NCBI RefSeq assembly: GCF_013409045.1
Contig: NZ_JACCBT010000001.1
Location: 7,108,669 to 7,172,668, forward strand
Direction: 5' to 3'
Source: Actinomadura citrea
Lineage (GTDB): Bacteria; Actinomycetota; Actinomycetes; Streptosporangiales; Streptosporangiaceae
DNA: 64,000 bases
Part shown: piece after piece, positions 7,444 to 15,862 of the stretch
How positions within the stretch are numbered: the first letter of the stretch is position 1
Layout of the letters: each line of letters begins with the position of its first letter
Position numbers and translations under genes: made by a program
Notes under the pieces: generated by a model
The model's input: the letters and a program-made list of their open reading frames with translations, nothing else
Databases searched by the model: none
What the model was told of the DNA's origin: nothing

Positions 7444-9150
7444 ATGTCCACGCAGGACGCCGCCCGGCTTCTCGTCAGGACCCTTGAGGCGGAGGGCGTC
7501 GAGTACGTCTTCGGCATCCCGGGCGAGGAGAACATCCATTTCGTCGACGCGCTGAACGACTCGCCGATCCGCTACATCCTCGTCCGGCACGAGCAGGGCG
7601 CCGCGTTCATGGCGGAGATCTACGGCCGCCTCACCGGCAAGGCGGGCGTGGCCTCCGCGACGCTCGGCCCCGGCGCGATCAATCTCCAGCTCGGCGTCGC
7701 CGACGCCACCACCAACAGCACGCCCGTCGTCGCGATCTCCGCCCAGGTCGGCCTGGACCGGATCTACAAGGAGTCGCACCAGATCGTCGACCTGGTGTCC
7801 CTGTTCCGCCCGATCACCAAGTGGTCGGAGCTGGCACCGCGGGCGGAGGCGCTGCCCGAGATGGTGCGCAAGGCGTTCAAGACGGCCCAGACCGAACGTC
7901 CCGGCGCCGTCTACCTGGCGATCCCGGAGGACGTCGAGTCGGCCGAGGTCTCCGAAGACCTCGCGCCCCTGCCGGTGAACGTCGTGCGCGCGCAGGAGCC
8001 CTCGGCGTCCCAGATCGCCCGCGCCGCCGACGTGATCGCCCTCGCGCGGCGGCCGGTCGTCCTGGCCGGCCACGGCGCCACCCGGGCCCGCGCGAGCGAC
8101 GCCCTGGTGCACTTCTCCGAGCGCCTCGGCCTGCCGGTCGCCACCACGTTCAACGGCAAGGGCGTCTTCCCCGACGACCACCGCAACGCCCTCGGCGCGG
8201 TCGGCTTCATGCGCCACGACTACGTCAACTTCGGATTCGACGAGGCGGACGTGCTGGTCGCCGTCGGCTACGAGCTCCAGGAGTTCGACCCCGTCAAGAT
8301 CAACCCGAACGCGGACAAGAAGATCATCCACATCCACCAGTCGCCCGCCGAGGTCGACGACCACTACCCGGTCGAGGTCGGCATCCAGGGCGACGTGTCC
8401 CGGTCGCTGCGCGCCCTCGCCGACTCGGTCCACCGCCGCTTCGACGTGAACGGGACCGACCGTCCTCCAGCCCCCGCCCACCACCGTCCAACGGACGAGC
8501 TCCGCTCGACGGGCCAGAAGATCCGCCAGATGCTCCGGGAGGAGCTGGCCGAGGGCGCGACCGAGGACGGCCACCCGCTCTCCCCCCGCCGCATCATCGC
8601 CGACGTCCGCGCCGCGATGGGCCGCAGCGACATCGTCCTGGCCGACACCGGCGCGGTGAAGATGTGGATGGCGCGCATGTACCCGACCTACGAGCCGAAC
8701 ACGCTGCTGGTCTCCAACGGCCTGTCGTCGATGGGCTTCTCCGTCCCCGGCGCGATCGCCGCCAAGCTCGCGCACCCCGGGCGCAGGGTCCTGGCGGCGA
8801 CGGGGGACGGCGCGTTCCTGATGAACTCCCAGGAGCTGGAGACGGCCGTCCGCGAGAACATTCCGATCACCGTGCTGATCTGGGACGACTCCGCCTACGG
8901 GCTGATCGAGTGGAAGATGGACCTCGACCTCGGGCGCAGCTCGAACATCAGGTTCGGCAACCCCGACTTCGTCCGGTACGCCGAGAGCTTCGGCGCCCGC
9001 GGCTACCGCGTCGAGTCGGCCGCCGAGCTGCTGCCCACCCTCCGCAAGGCCCTCGCCGACGACGCGGTCTCCGTCATCACCGTCCCGGTCGACTACTCCC
9101 ACAACCTGCAGCTGACCGACAAGCTCGGCGATCTCACCGGCCCCTTCTGA
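7444..9150 (+). CDS. Thiamine-diphosphate enzyme, acetolactate-synthase-like large subunit
   Basis: A 568-residue ThDP enzyme with the three standard domains. The catalytic Glu is in RHEQGAAFMAE (E50), FAD/central-domain motifs lie mid-protein, and the ThDP/Mg site is ATGDGAFLMNSQE followed by LIWDDSAYGLIEWKM. That last motif resembles catabolic AlsS-type enzymes (IWNDS...) more than FAD-dependent biosynthetic AHAS. I chose ATG 7444 because GGAGATGG lies ~8 bases upstream; ATG 7432 overlaps that ribosome site. No small regulatory subunit gene follows. It is probably co-transcribed with the upstream oxidoreductase; substrate uncertain. Confidence 0.85.
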   Translation: MSTQDAARLLVRTLEAEGVEYVFGIPGEENIHFVDALNDSPIRYILVRHEQGAAFMAEIYGRLTGKAGVASATLGPGAINLQLGVADATTNSTPVVAISAQVGLDRIYKESHQIVDLVSLFRPITKWSELAPRAEALPEMVRKAFKTAQTERPGAVYLAIPEDVESAEVSEDLAPLPVNVVRAQEPSASQIARAADVIALARRPVVLAGHGATRARASDALVHFSERLGLPVATTFNGKGVFPDDHRNALGAVGFMRHDYVNFGFDEADVLVAVGYELQEFDPVKINPNADKKIIHIHQSPAEVDDHYPVEVGIQGDVSRSLRALADSVHRRFDVNGTDRPPAPAHHRPTDELRSTGQKIRQMLREELAEGATEDGHPLSPRRIIADVRAAMGRSDIVLADTGAVKMWMARMYPTYEPNTLLVSNGLSSMGFSVPGAIAAKLAHPGRRVLAATGDGAFLMNSQELETAVRENIPITVLIWDDSAYGLIEWKMDLDLGRSSNIRFGNPDFVRYAESFGARGYRVESAAELLPTLRKALADDAVSVITVPVDYSHNLQLTDKLGDLTGPF

Positions 9151-9166
9151 CGCCCCGGCGCGCCGG

Positions 9167-9967
9167 TCACACGCGGCAGATGATCTCGCCGTGGGTGACG
9201 GAGTACCAGCCGTCCTCGGCGGCGGCCCACGCCTTCCAGCCCTCGTAGACGCGCTGGAGTTCGGCACGGGTGGCATGGCCGCCGGCGACGGCGTGGTCGG
9301 CCACCGACGACCTGATCAGGCGGCCGCCCCAGGACTCGCTCCACCACTCGCGCTCCTGCGGGGTGGCGTAGCACCAGGCCGAGGCGGAGGCGGTGACGTC
9401 GGTGAACCCGGCGGCGCGCGCCCAGGAGACGAGGCGGCGGCCGGCCTCGGGCTCGCCGCCGTTGCCGCGCGCGACCTTGTAGTAGATCGGCAGCCAGGCG
9501 TCCATGCCGGGCGGGTCCGGGTACCAGACCATGGTGCCGAAGTCGGCCTCGCGCGCGGCGACGATCCCTCCGGGCCGGGCCACGCGGCGCATCTCCCGCA
9601 GTGCCTGGACGGGGTCGCCGACGTGCTGCAGGACCTGGTGGGCATGGACGACGTCGAACGTGCCGTCGGGATGGTCCAGGGCGTGGACGTCGGCGACCGC
9701 GAACTCGACGTTGTCCAGCGGGGCGGTGTTCCTGCGGGCCTCGTCCAGGACCGTCTCGGCCGAGTCGGCGGCGACGACGCGGCCCGGCGCCACGCGTTCG
9801 GCGATCCCGGCGGTGATGGTGCCCGGTCCGCAGCCGACGTCCAGCACCGACAGGCCGGGCCGCAGGTGCTCGACCAGGTGGGGGGCGGAGTTCTCGACCG
9901 TGCGCCACTGGTGCGCGCTCAGAACGCTCTCGTGGTGGCCGTGGGTGTAGGTCGCCTTCGCGGTCAT
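9167..9967 (-). CDS. SAM-dependent class I methyltransferase
   Basis: A 266-residue methyltransferase. Motif I is LSVLDVGCGPGTITAGIAE (about residues 40-58), followed by VVAADSAETV and HAHQVLQHVGDPVQALREM, characteristic of the UbiE/Methyltransf_11 group. The ATG at 9967 is preceded by GAGAGGTG at good distance; the GTG at 9976 is too close to that site. The substrate cannot be inferred. The gene is convergent with the ThDP enzyme and has a likely operator (10011-10027) just upstream. Confidence 0.88.
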   Translation of the reverse strand: MTAKATYTHGHHESVLSAHQWRTVENSAPHLVEHLRPGLSVLDVGCGPGTITAGIAERVAPGRVVAADSAETVLDEARRNTAPLDNVEFAVADVHALDHPDGTFDVVHAHQVLQHVGDPVQALREMRRVARPGGIVAAREADFGTMVWYPDPPGMDAWLPIYYKVARGNGGEPEAGRRLVSWARAAGFTDVTASASAWCYATPQEREWWSESWGGRLIRSSVADHAVAGGHATRAELQRVYEGWKAWAAAEDGWYSVTHGEIICRV

Positions 9968-10010
9968 CGGGATCACCTCTCTTGTCCGGTGCCTCCCACC
10001 GTACGATCAC

Positions 10011-10027
10011 TTCTCAGATTTTGAGAA
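10011..10027. promoter_or_regulatory. Inverted repeat TTCTCA-N5-TGAGAA, likely operator
   Basis: A perfect 6-bp inverted repeat in an AT-rich stretch 44 bases upstream of the methyltransferase start (9967). It is nested inside a second, wider inverted repeat: CTCTTGTCCGG at 9979-9989 and its complement at 10051-10061. No neighbouring regulator gene is obvious, so the binder is unknown. Confidence 0.5.
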
Positions 10028-10062
10028 ATGTGTATCAATATATGAGACAGCCGGACAAGAGG

Positions 10063-10094
10063 AAAGGGATCGAGGCACCGGCCTCGATCCCTTT
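10063..10094 (-). terminator. Strong hairpin terminator downstream of the small gene at 10108
   Basis: A 14-bp perfect stem, AAAGGGATCGAGGC (10063-10076) with its complement (10081-10094), and a 4-base loop. There is no long T-run, as is common in actinobacteria. It lies 13 bases past the stop of the minus-strand gene ending at 10108 and insulates it from the methyltransferase promoter. Confidence 0.75.
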
Positions 10095-10107
10095 CGGGTG
10101 ATGCGTG

Positions 10108-10314
10108 TCAGGCCGCCACGGCGACGCGGCGGGCGGGCAGCGGCTGCGGACGCACGGGCAGGGCCTCGACCGCCGCGAGCGGGGGCGCGGTCTCGGCGTA
10201 GGCGTTCAGCGTCGCATGGGAGAGCTCGGTGAGCCACGGCTGCACGACGGTCCGCTCGGCGGGCCCGTCCAGCCGCGGGTGGGTGAGATGGAACGTGCCG
10301 GTCGCTGCGCTCAC
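10108..10314 (-). CDS. Small hypothetical protein
   Basis: A 68-residue protein of unknown function. The GTG at 10314 has GGAAGGGG about eight bases upstream; a longer form would start at 10365. The N-terminal half contains TGTFHLTHPRLDGPAERTVV, and the rest is Ala/Pro/Arg-rich with no membrane segment or metal motif. It stands alone, with a 120-base upstream region and a strong terminator hairpin directly downstream. That supports it as a real monocistronic gene rather than a chance frame. Confidence 0.5.
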   Translation of the reverse strand: MSAATGTFHLTHPRLDGPAERTVVQPWLTELSHATLNAYAETAPPLAAVEALPVRPQPLPARRVAVAA

Positions 10315-10490
10315 TGCCAACGCCCCTTCCTTCGCCCGGTGGGGCCGCGCCTGTGCGAGCGCCACCGTCTGTCACATACCCCTAGGTACGTCGTTGAAAG
10401 CGATCTGGTTCGACACGTGTTCCCGATGTCTCCCAAATCACAAGGTCAACGCTACGCGGAGGGTCTGACATTCTCGAACCCTTATTCGAG

Positions 10491-12488
10491 CTAGTCGGGG
10501 CGCGGGGCCGGGTCGGCCGTCACGGAGCGCAACAGCGGGCGGCTCAGCGCGCTCGCGCCGAGGACGCCGCCGAAGCCGAGGACGACGAACCCGGCGAGCC
10601 CCGCCAGGCCGGAGAGCCCGAACCCCTGGGCGAACGGCAGCCCGAAGAGCAGGCCCGTCAGCAGCGAGCCGCCGCCCATGACCGCGAGCGGGATCAGCGT
10701 CTCCTGGCGGCGTGCCCGGTCCAGGACGGACAGGGGCGTGCCGGCCAGGCGCAGCATCGCGTACGTCTGCCTGCGGTCCAGGACGGCGGACGTCCCGGTG
10801 ATGCCCGCGCTCGTGATGCCCACCAGGAACGAGACGGCGAGGACGATCAGCGCGCCGGTGCGCAGATCGGCCACCAGGAAGTCGCCGGTCACCTCGTCGT
10901 CGGCCGGGGTCGTGGCGGCCTTGCCCGGGACGAGTCCGGTCAGCGCGGTGCGCGCCCGGTCGACGGCGGCGGACCCGCCGGGGACGGTGACCGTCACGAC
11001 GGCGGTCGCGGTGAGACGGGCGTCGGCGGCCGGAGGTCCGTCCCCGGCCTCGATCCTGCGCACCGAGACGCCCGCGTCGAGACCGCCGAGCCTGCCCTTC
11101 GCCTGCTCGGCGACGGCGGCGGACCGCTCGTAGGGGACGGCCAGTTTCAGCTCGTCCCGCGGCTCGCCGGCGGAGGGGTGGGCGTTCAGCAGGGCGAGGA
11201 ACCCGGCGATGAAGCCGGTGAGCGCGACGCCGGCGACCGTCCGCCAGGCCGAGCGCGGGTCGTCCACGAGGCGGCGCCCGGCGAGCAGCCGGGCCGGGCC
11301 GCGCGCCGTGCCGACCGTCAGGTGGCCGATGATCGCCACCACCCACGGGCCCGCGAAGTTGATCGCGAGGAAGGCCAGCACGAGGAAGACCATCAGAACG
11401 ATCATGCCCGCGCGGCCCATGTCGATCAGGCCGCCGCCCACCGCGCCGAAGGCGATCACGACGGCGAGCAGCGCGGCGATCCGGACGGCCCGCATGCCGG
11501 GCGGGGTCTCGCGGCGCGCGACGCCGAGGGGGCTGACGACCACGCGGCGCAGGCCGACGACGGCGCTGACGCCGACGAGCACCGGCACCGCCGCGAGCAG
11601 GCCCGCGAGGGCGGGCGGGCCCGGCCACAGGTCGCCGGCGAACCAGCCGCCGCCCGCGATCGTGATCCGGGTGAGCAGCGGGGTCGCCGCCGCGTACAGC
11701 ACGAGCCCGGCCGCGGCGCCCGCGACGGCCGTCAGCACGGCCTCGGTCGCCGTGATCGCGACGACCTGGCCGGGGGTGGCGCCGACCAGCCGCAGCGCCG
11801 CGAGCCGGCCGTCGCGGCGGGCCACGGTGAGCCGGGCGGCGGCGCCGCCGAACACCAGCAGCGGCACGACCATCAGCACCGACGCCAGGCCCGCGAGCAG
11901 CAGGTAGACGCCCGCCGACCAGGACGCGCCGGTCGTGAACCGGTCGATGCGCGACGGGCCTCCGGTCGTCCCGAGATGCTCGACGGCGCCCCGGCCGGCG
12001 GTCATGGCAGGGTCGTCCGGGCTGCGCCCGACCACCGCGACGAGCTCTCCGGGGTGGACGAGCGCGCCTCGTCCGAGGGTCCCCGCCGGGGGCGGGAACC
12101 GCTCGGCGAGCCGCTCGGCGGGCAGGTCCCGCATCAGGCGGGCCAGGGCGGGCGACGTCCACGCCTCACCGGGCTTCGGGAAGCGGGTCATCCCGGGCGG
12201 GACGGGAGCGTCGCCCCTCAGCGCGGCCAGGTCGACGACCGTGATCGGCTTGCCCTGGACGTAGTCGGTCGACAGCGCCTCGATCATGGAGGGGTTCGCG
12301 GCCGGCTTCCCCGGATGCCGCCAGGCGTCGGCGTGGGCGCGCTGGAGGAACGCGTGGTCGGCGCCCACGGCGAACAGCAGCAGCCCGGTCGAGACGGCCA
12401 CGGCGGCAAGGGTCAGGAGCGAGCCCAGCACGTTGTTCCTGCCGCCGCCGCGCAGCAGGCGCCAGGAGAGTTCCACCGCCGTGCGCAT
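10491..12488 (-). CDS. FtsX-like ABC transporter permease
   Basis: A 665-residue membrane protein. An N-terminal membrane helix (about residues 18-40) precedes a large extracytoplasmic domain. Clusters of helices follow near residues 200-300, and the FtsX domains include VARRDGRLAALRLVGATPGQVVA and a repeat near the C-terminus (RRQTYAMLRLAGTPLSVLDRARR). This is the MacB/LolC-type architecture, with two FtsX domains in one chain. Its ATG overlaps the ATPase stop (ATGA). With the ATPase and the adjacent two-component system it forms a typical actinobacterial antibiotic/peptide-response exporter; the substrate is unknown. Confidence 0.9.
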   Translation of the reverse strand: MRTAVELSWRLLRGGGRNNVLGSLLTLAAVAVSTGLLLFAVGADHAFLQRAHADAWRHPGKPAANPSMIEALSTDYVQGKPITVVDLAALRGDAPVPPGMTRFPKPGEAWTSPALARLMRDLPAERLAERFPPPAGTLGRGALVHPGELVAVVGRSPDDPAMTAGRGAVEHLGTTGGPSRIDRFTTGASWSAGVYLLLAGLASVLMVVPLLVFGGAAARLTVARRDGRLAALRLVGATPGQVVAITATEAVLTAVAGAAAGLVLYAAATPLLTRITIAGGGWFAGDLWPGPPALAGLLAAVPVLVGVSAVVGLRRVVVSPLGVARRETPPGMRAVRIAALLAVVIAFGAVGGGLIDMGRAGMIVLMVFLVLAFLAINFAGPWVVAIIGHLTVGTARGPARLLAGRRLVDDPRSAWRTVAGVALTGFIAGFLALLNAHPSAGEPRDELKLAVPYERSAAVAEQAKGRLGGLDAGVSVRRIEAGDGPPAADARLTATAVVTVTVPGGSAAVDRARTALTGLVPGKAATTPADDEVTGDFLVADLRTGALIVLAVSFLVGITSAGITGTSAVLDRRQTYAMLRLAGTPLSVLDRARRQETLIPLAVMGGGSLLTGLLFGLPFAQGFGLSGLAGLAGFVVLGFGGVLGASALSRPLLRSVTADPAPRPD

Positions 12489-13171
12489 CAGGCCGTCCTC
12501 TCCAAGGGCGACCGGATGCGGCCGTCGCGGACCTCCACGACGCGGTCGCACCAGGCCGCCACCGAGGGGTCGTGGGTGACGACGACCAGGGACGCGCCGT
12601 TGTGCTTGGTGGCGTCCACGAGCAGCCGCATGGTGTCGTGGCCGGTCGCCTGGTCGAGCGCGCCCGTCGGCTCGTCGGCGAACACGACGGCCGGAAGGGG
12701 CACGAGCGCACGGGCGATCGCGACGCGCTGCGCCTGGCCGCCCGACAGCTCGCCCGGGCGCCGGTGCTCCAGCCCGTCCAGCCCGAGCGGCCGGAACCAG
12801 TTCCGCGCCGCCTGCACCGCCTCCCGCCTGGACGTGCCGTTCAGCATCAGCGGCAGCGCGGCGTTCTCCACGGCGGGCAGTTCCGGGAGCAGCTGCCCGA
12901 ACTGGAACACGAAGCCGAACCGGTTGCGGCGCAGCGCGCTGCGGGGGCGCTCGCCGAGCGTGTCGATCCGCTGGCCGAGCAGGTGCACCTCCCCCGCGTC
13001 CGGCCGCATGATCCCGGCCAGGCAGTGCAGCAGCGTCGACTTGCCCGACCCGGACGGACCCATGATCGCGACGGCCTCGGCGCGGCCCACGGCCAGGTCG
13101 ACGCCGTCGAGGGCGACGGCCGTCCCGAACCGCTTCACCAGCCCGCGGCCGAGCAGGACGGGCTCGCTCAC
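12488..13171 (-). CDS. ABC transporter ATP-binding protein (MacB/LolD type)
   Basis: A 227-residue ATPase with Walker A GPSGSGKST, Q-loop FVFQFGQLLPEL, signature LSGGQAQRVAIARAL, Walker B VVFADEPTG followed by the LolD/MacB-typical ALDQATG, and the switch His in VVTHDPSVA. The GTG at 13171 overlaps the small membrane gene stop, and the 3' end overlaps the permease start. All three are one translationally coupled operon. Confidence 0.93.
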   Translation of the reverse strand: MSEPVLLGRGLVKRFGTAVALDGVDLAVGRAEAVAIMGPSGSGKSTLLHCLAGIMRPDAGEVHLLGQRIDTLGERPRSALRRNRFGFVFQFGQLLPELPAVENAALPLMLNGTSRREAVQAARNWFRPLGLDGLEHRRPGELSGGQAQRVAIARALVPLPAVVFADEPTGALDQATGHDTMRLLVDATKHNGASLVVVTHDPSVAAWCDRVVEVRDGRIRSPLERTA

Positions 13172-13359
13172 GCCGCCTCCCCCCGCTCTCCCACCGGACG
13201 CGGCCCGCTCGCCGGGCGCAGCTCCAGGACGTTGTCGGGCGGACGGGTGCGACGTCGATCGCGGATCGACTCGGCGATCTCCATGGCGGGCATCACGACG
13301 CCGCCGTAGACCACGAACGCGCAGAACGCGGCGGCGAGGGGAACGTAGATCAGGTACAT
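13168..13359 (-). CDS. Small single-span membrane protein, first gene of the ABC operon
   Basis: A 63-residue protein with one hydrophobic segment at residues ~2-23 (LIYVPLAAAFCAFVVYGGVV). A charged C-terminal tail with SIRDRRRTRPP suggests an N-out/C-in topology. It overlaps the ATPase start by GTGA. No family is recognised. Position suggests an accessory subunit or regulator of the exporter. It is divergent from the histidine kinase across 119 bases. Confidence 0.65.
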   Translation of the reverse strand: MYLIYVPLAAAFCAFVVYGGVVMPAMEIAESIRDRRRTRPPDNVLELRPASGPRPVGERGEAA

Positions 13360-13478
13360 GGCCCAAGCGTGCGCGGCGCCGCCGCCCGGCCGCATCGGAC
13401 GCGGGGCCGGTCCCCGAGGGGCCGGATCGGCCGAATGGCCGATCCGGCAGTCCGCATCGGGTCGTACGCTGCGTGAAC

Positions 13479-14672
13479 GTGAGCGACGTAGGGGCACGGC
13501 TGGACCGCATCCATTCGGTGGGCGGCTGCCTGGTGCGCGCGGCGTACGCCGGGTTCGCTTCCCTGTACCTGCTGGGGTGCACGGCCGCCGGGATCCGGGA
13601 CCATCCCACCCTGTGGATGGTGTTCGTCGCGGCGGTGGCCAACATCGCGGCGGTCTCCGGGCGCGGCTTCCTGGTGTGGGCGGCCGGTGCGGGGGCGCTG
13701 TCGGCGCTCAGCACCCTGTACCTCGGCACGGTGGTCCGGCCCGATCTCGGCGCCCCGAGCCTGTTCGCGGAGATCGGCGGCCTGCTGATCATCATCGCGC
13801 GGGTGGTGTGGAAGGCCCGCCGCGACCGGCTCGTCCCCATCGCGGTGCTGCTCGCCGCGGCGGTCCTGGCGACCCCGCTGCGCTGGTCGCTGATCGCGGC
13901 GGCGCTGTTCACCGCGCCGCTCGGCATCACCGTGGCGATCGCGCTCGGCGTCGGCCTCTACCTGCGGGCGCTGGACGCGCGGCGGGCCAGGTCGCTGGCG
14001 TCGGCGCGGCGGGACGAGCGGCTGGAGCTGGCCCGCGACCTGCACGACTTCGTCGCCCACCACGTGACCGGCATCGTCGTCCAGGCGCAGGCGGCGAGGT
14101 TCACGGCCCAGTCGGGCGCCGCGCAGACCCAGGAGCAGCTCGACCGGATGCTCGGCGAGATCGAGAAGGCCGGCACCGAGGCGCTCACGTCGATGCGGCG
14201 CATGGTCGGGCTGCTGCGCGACGCCCAGCACGTGAACGCCCCGGACGGGGACGCCCTCCCGGACGGCGGCTCCAGCACCCGTCCCGTCGGCGACCTCGCG
14301 CAGCTCAGGGGCCTCGTCGAGGGGTTCTCCCACCCGCCCGCCGCGCTCACGGTGGAACCCGGCCTCGGCACGCTGCCGCCGGAGGTCGCGGCGTCGGCGC
14401 ACCGCGTCGTCCAGGAGGCGCTGACCAACATCCGCAAGCACGCCGCCGACGCCGCGGCCGTGCGCGTCACGCTGGCGCGGGTCGGCGGCGACGTCGAGGT
14501 CGCCGTGCGGGACGACGGGCGGGGGCGCGGCGGCAGGCGGCTGCCGTCCGGCGGTTTCGGGCTCACCGGGCTGGGCGAGCGGGTCGGCGCGCTCGGCGGG
14601 CGGCTGCACGCGGGCCCGCGCCCCGAGGGGGGATGGGAGGTCGTCGCACGGCTCCCCGTATCGGACGGATGA
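13479..14672 (+). CDS. Two-component sensor histidine kinase (HisKA_3 family)
   Basis: A 397-residue NarL-type sensor kinase. The N-terminal ~165 residues carry several membrane helices with little extracellular sequence, suggesting membrane-stress or intramembrane sensing. HisKA_3 follows with ARDLHDFVAHHVTGIVVQAQ (phospho-acceptor His in DLHD). The ATPase domain has VVQEALTNIRKHA (N box) and GGFGLTGLGERV (G box). GTG 13479 lies 8 bases after a TACGCT -10-like hexamer and may be leaderless; GTG 13473 is an alternative. It is coupled to the response regulator (ATGA at 14669) and divergent from the ABC exporter it probably controls. Confidence 0.92.
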   Translation: MSDVGARLDRIHSVGGCLVRAAYAGFASLYLLGCTAAGIRDHPTLWMVFVAAVANIAAVSGRGFLVWAAGAGALSALSTLYLGTVVRPDLGAPSLFAEIGGLLIIIARVVWKARRDRLVPIAVLLAAAVLATPLRWSLIAAALFTAPLGITVAIALGVGLYLRALDARRARSLASARRDERLELARDLHDFVAHHVTGIVVQAQAARFTAQSGAAQTQEQLDRMLGEIEKAGTEALTSMRRMVGLLRDAQHVNAPDGDALPDGGSSTRPVGDLAQLRGLVEGFSHPPAALTVEPGLGTLPPEVAASAHRVVQEALTNIRKHAADAAAVRVTLARVGGDVEVAVRDDGRGRGGRRLPSGGFGLTGLGERVGALGGRLHAGPRPEGGWEVVARLPVSDG

Positions 14673-15346
14673 CCGGTGATGCTGACACAATCGGCAAGGT
14701 GACCATCCGCGTACTGATCGCCGACGACCAGGAGATGGTCCGGACCGGGTTCCGGATGATCGTCGACTCGCAGCCCGACATGGAGGTGGTCGGGGAGGCC
14801 GCCGACGGCGCCGCGGCCGTCGCGCTGGCCCGCCGGCTGCGTCCCGAGGTGTGCCTGTTCGACATCCGGATGCCGCGGATGGACGGCCTGGAGGCGACCC
14901 GCGCCCTCGCCGGCCCGGGCGTCCCCGACCCGCCCCGCATCGTGATCGTCACGACGTTCGACATGGACGAGTACGTCTACGGGGCGCTGCACGGCGGCGC
15001 GGTCGGGTTCCTGCTGAAGGACAGCGGGCCCGCGCTGCTGGTGGAGGCCGTCCGCGCGGCGGCGAACGGCGGGTCGCTGGTGTCGCCGTCCATCACCGTC
15101 CGGCTGCTGGAGCACCTGGCCAAGCCGCCCGCGCGGCCCGTCCAGCCGCGCGAGCCTCTCACCGAGCGGGAGCTGGACGTGGTCAGGCTCGTGGCGCGCG
15201 GCCGGACGAACGAGGAGATCGCCGCGGAGCTGTACGTGTCGCTGTCCACGGTCAAGACGCATCTCGGCAGCGTCAACCGCAAGCTGGACACGCGGAACCG
15301 GGTCGCGACGGCCGCGTGGGCCTGGGAGTCGGGCCTCATGACCTGA
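14669..15346 (+). CDS. NarL/LuxR-family response regulator
   Basis: A 225-residue regulator. The receiver has acidic pocket ADD, phospho-acceptor CLFDIRMPRMDG, switch Thr in VTTFD and Lys in FLLKDSG. The C-terminal LuxR HTH is LTERELDVVRLVARGRTNEE with VSLSTVKTHLGSVNRKL. The ATG at 14669 overlaps the kinase stop (ATGA), favouring this start. GTG 14699, right before the receiver beta strand, is an alternative. It is the cognate partner of the upstream kinase and probably regulates the divergent ABC operon. Confidence 0.93.
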   Translation: MTGDADTIGKVTIRVLIADDQEMVRTGFRMIVDSQPDMEVVGEAADGAAAVALARRLRPEVCLFDIRMPRMDGLEATRALAGPGVPDPPRIVIVTTFDMDEYVYGALHGGAVGFLLKDSGPALLVEAVRAAANGGSLVSPSITVRLLEHLAKPPARPVQPREPLTERELDVVRLVARGRTNEEIAAELYVSLSTVKTHLGSVNRKLDTRNRVATAAWAWESGLMT

Positions 15347-15418
15347 CGGGTCTCGGCAGGGAACGCAGACGGGGAACGCGCGAAAGACGGGGGAGGCTCG
15401 GCGCTGGCACCGGAGTCG

Positions 15419-15766
15419 ATGAACGGAGTGCCCGTGACCGTCCTGGTCGTGTGGGTGCTGTGCGCCGCGGGCTGGGGCGCCGTCCTGCTGGCCCTGCGGC
15501 GCGGCCTGCGCGGACCGGCCAGGGGGCCCGCCCTGTTCGCGCATATCGCGACCCCGGCGGGCACCGTCCTGCTCTTCTCCCTGATCGGCCTCGGGTCGCT
15601 GTACGCGACGATCGCGCTGACGGCCGAATGGTGGGCGCTGCTCGCGGTGACCCGTTTCCGTCCCGAGCGGCTGCTGTCCACAGGTGGCCTCGGGCGCCTG
15701 GCCGCCTGGGCCGCCGTCACCGCGGCCGCGACGTGGGCGGTCACGCGGCTCATGCTCCACATGTGA
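15419..15766 (+). CDS. Small membrane protein, unknown
   Basis: A 115-residue hydrophobic protein with about three membrane segments: VTVLVVWVLCAAGWGAVLLAL, a middle span around residues 40-72, and AWAAVTAAATWAVTRLML at the C-terminus. No family was recognised. The start is ATG 15419 with GGAG close by; GTG 15434 with ACGGAG before it is equally plausible. It follows the response regulator by 72 bases and could share its transcript. Confidence 0.6.
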   Translation: MNGVPVTVLVVWVLCAAGWGAVLLALRRGLRGPARGPALFAHIATPAGTVLLFSLIGLGSLYATIALTAEWWALLAVTRFRPERLLSTGGLGRLAAWAAVTAAATWAVTRLMLHM

Positions 15767-15862
15767 CGATCCTGTAAGGGCCCGAACTCCCGTTGGGCCG
15801 TGTCGGTCAAACGTACGTAGTATCCAAAACAGCCAACAGCAAAGGCCCTGGGGAGGTGGATC

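Noticed and set aside
11178..13478. Plus-strand open frame extending the histidine kinase far upstream
   Set aside because: It lies opposite the coupled ABC permease/ATPase genes, and its translation is low-complexity. The kinase proper starts at 13479.
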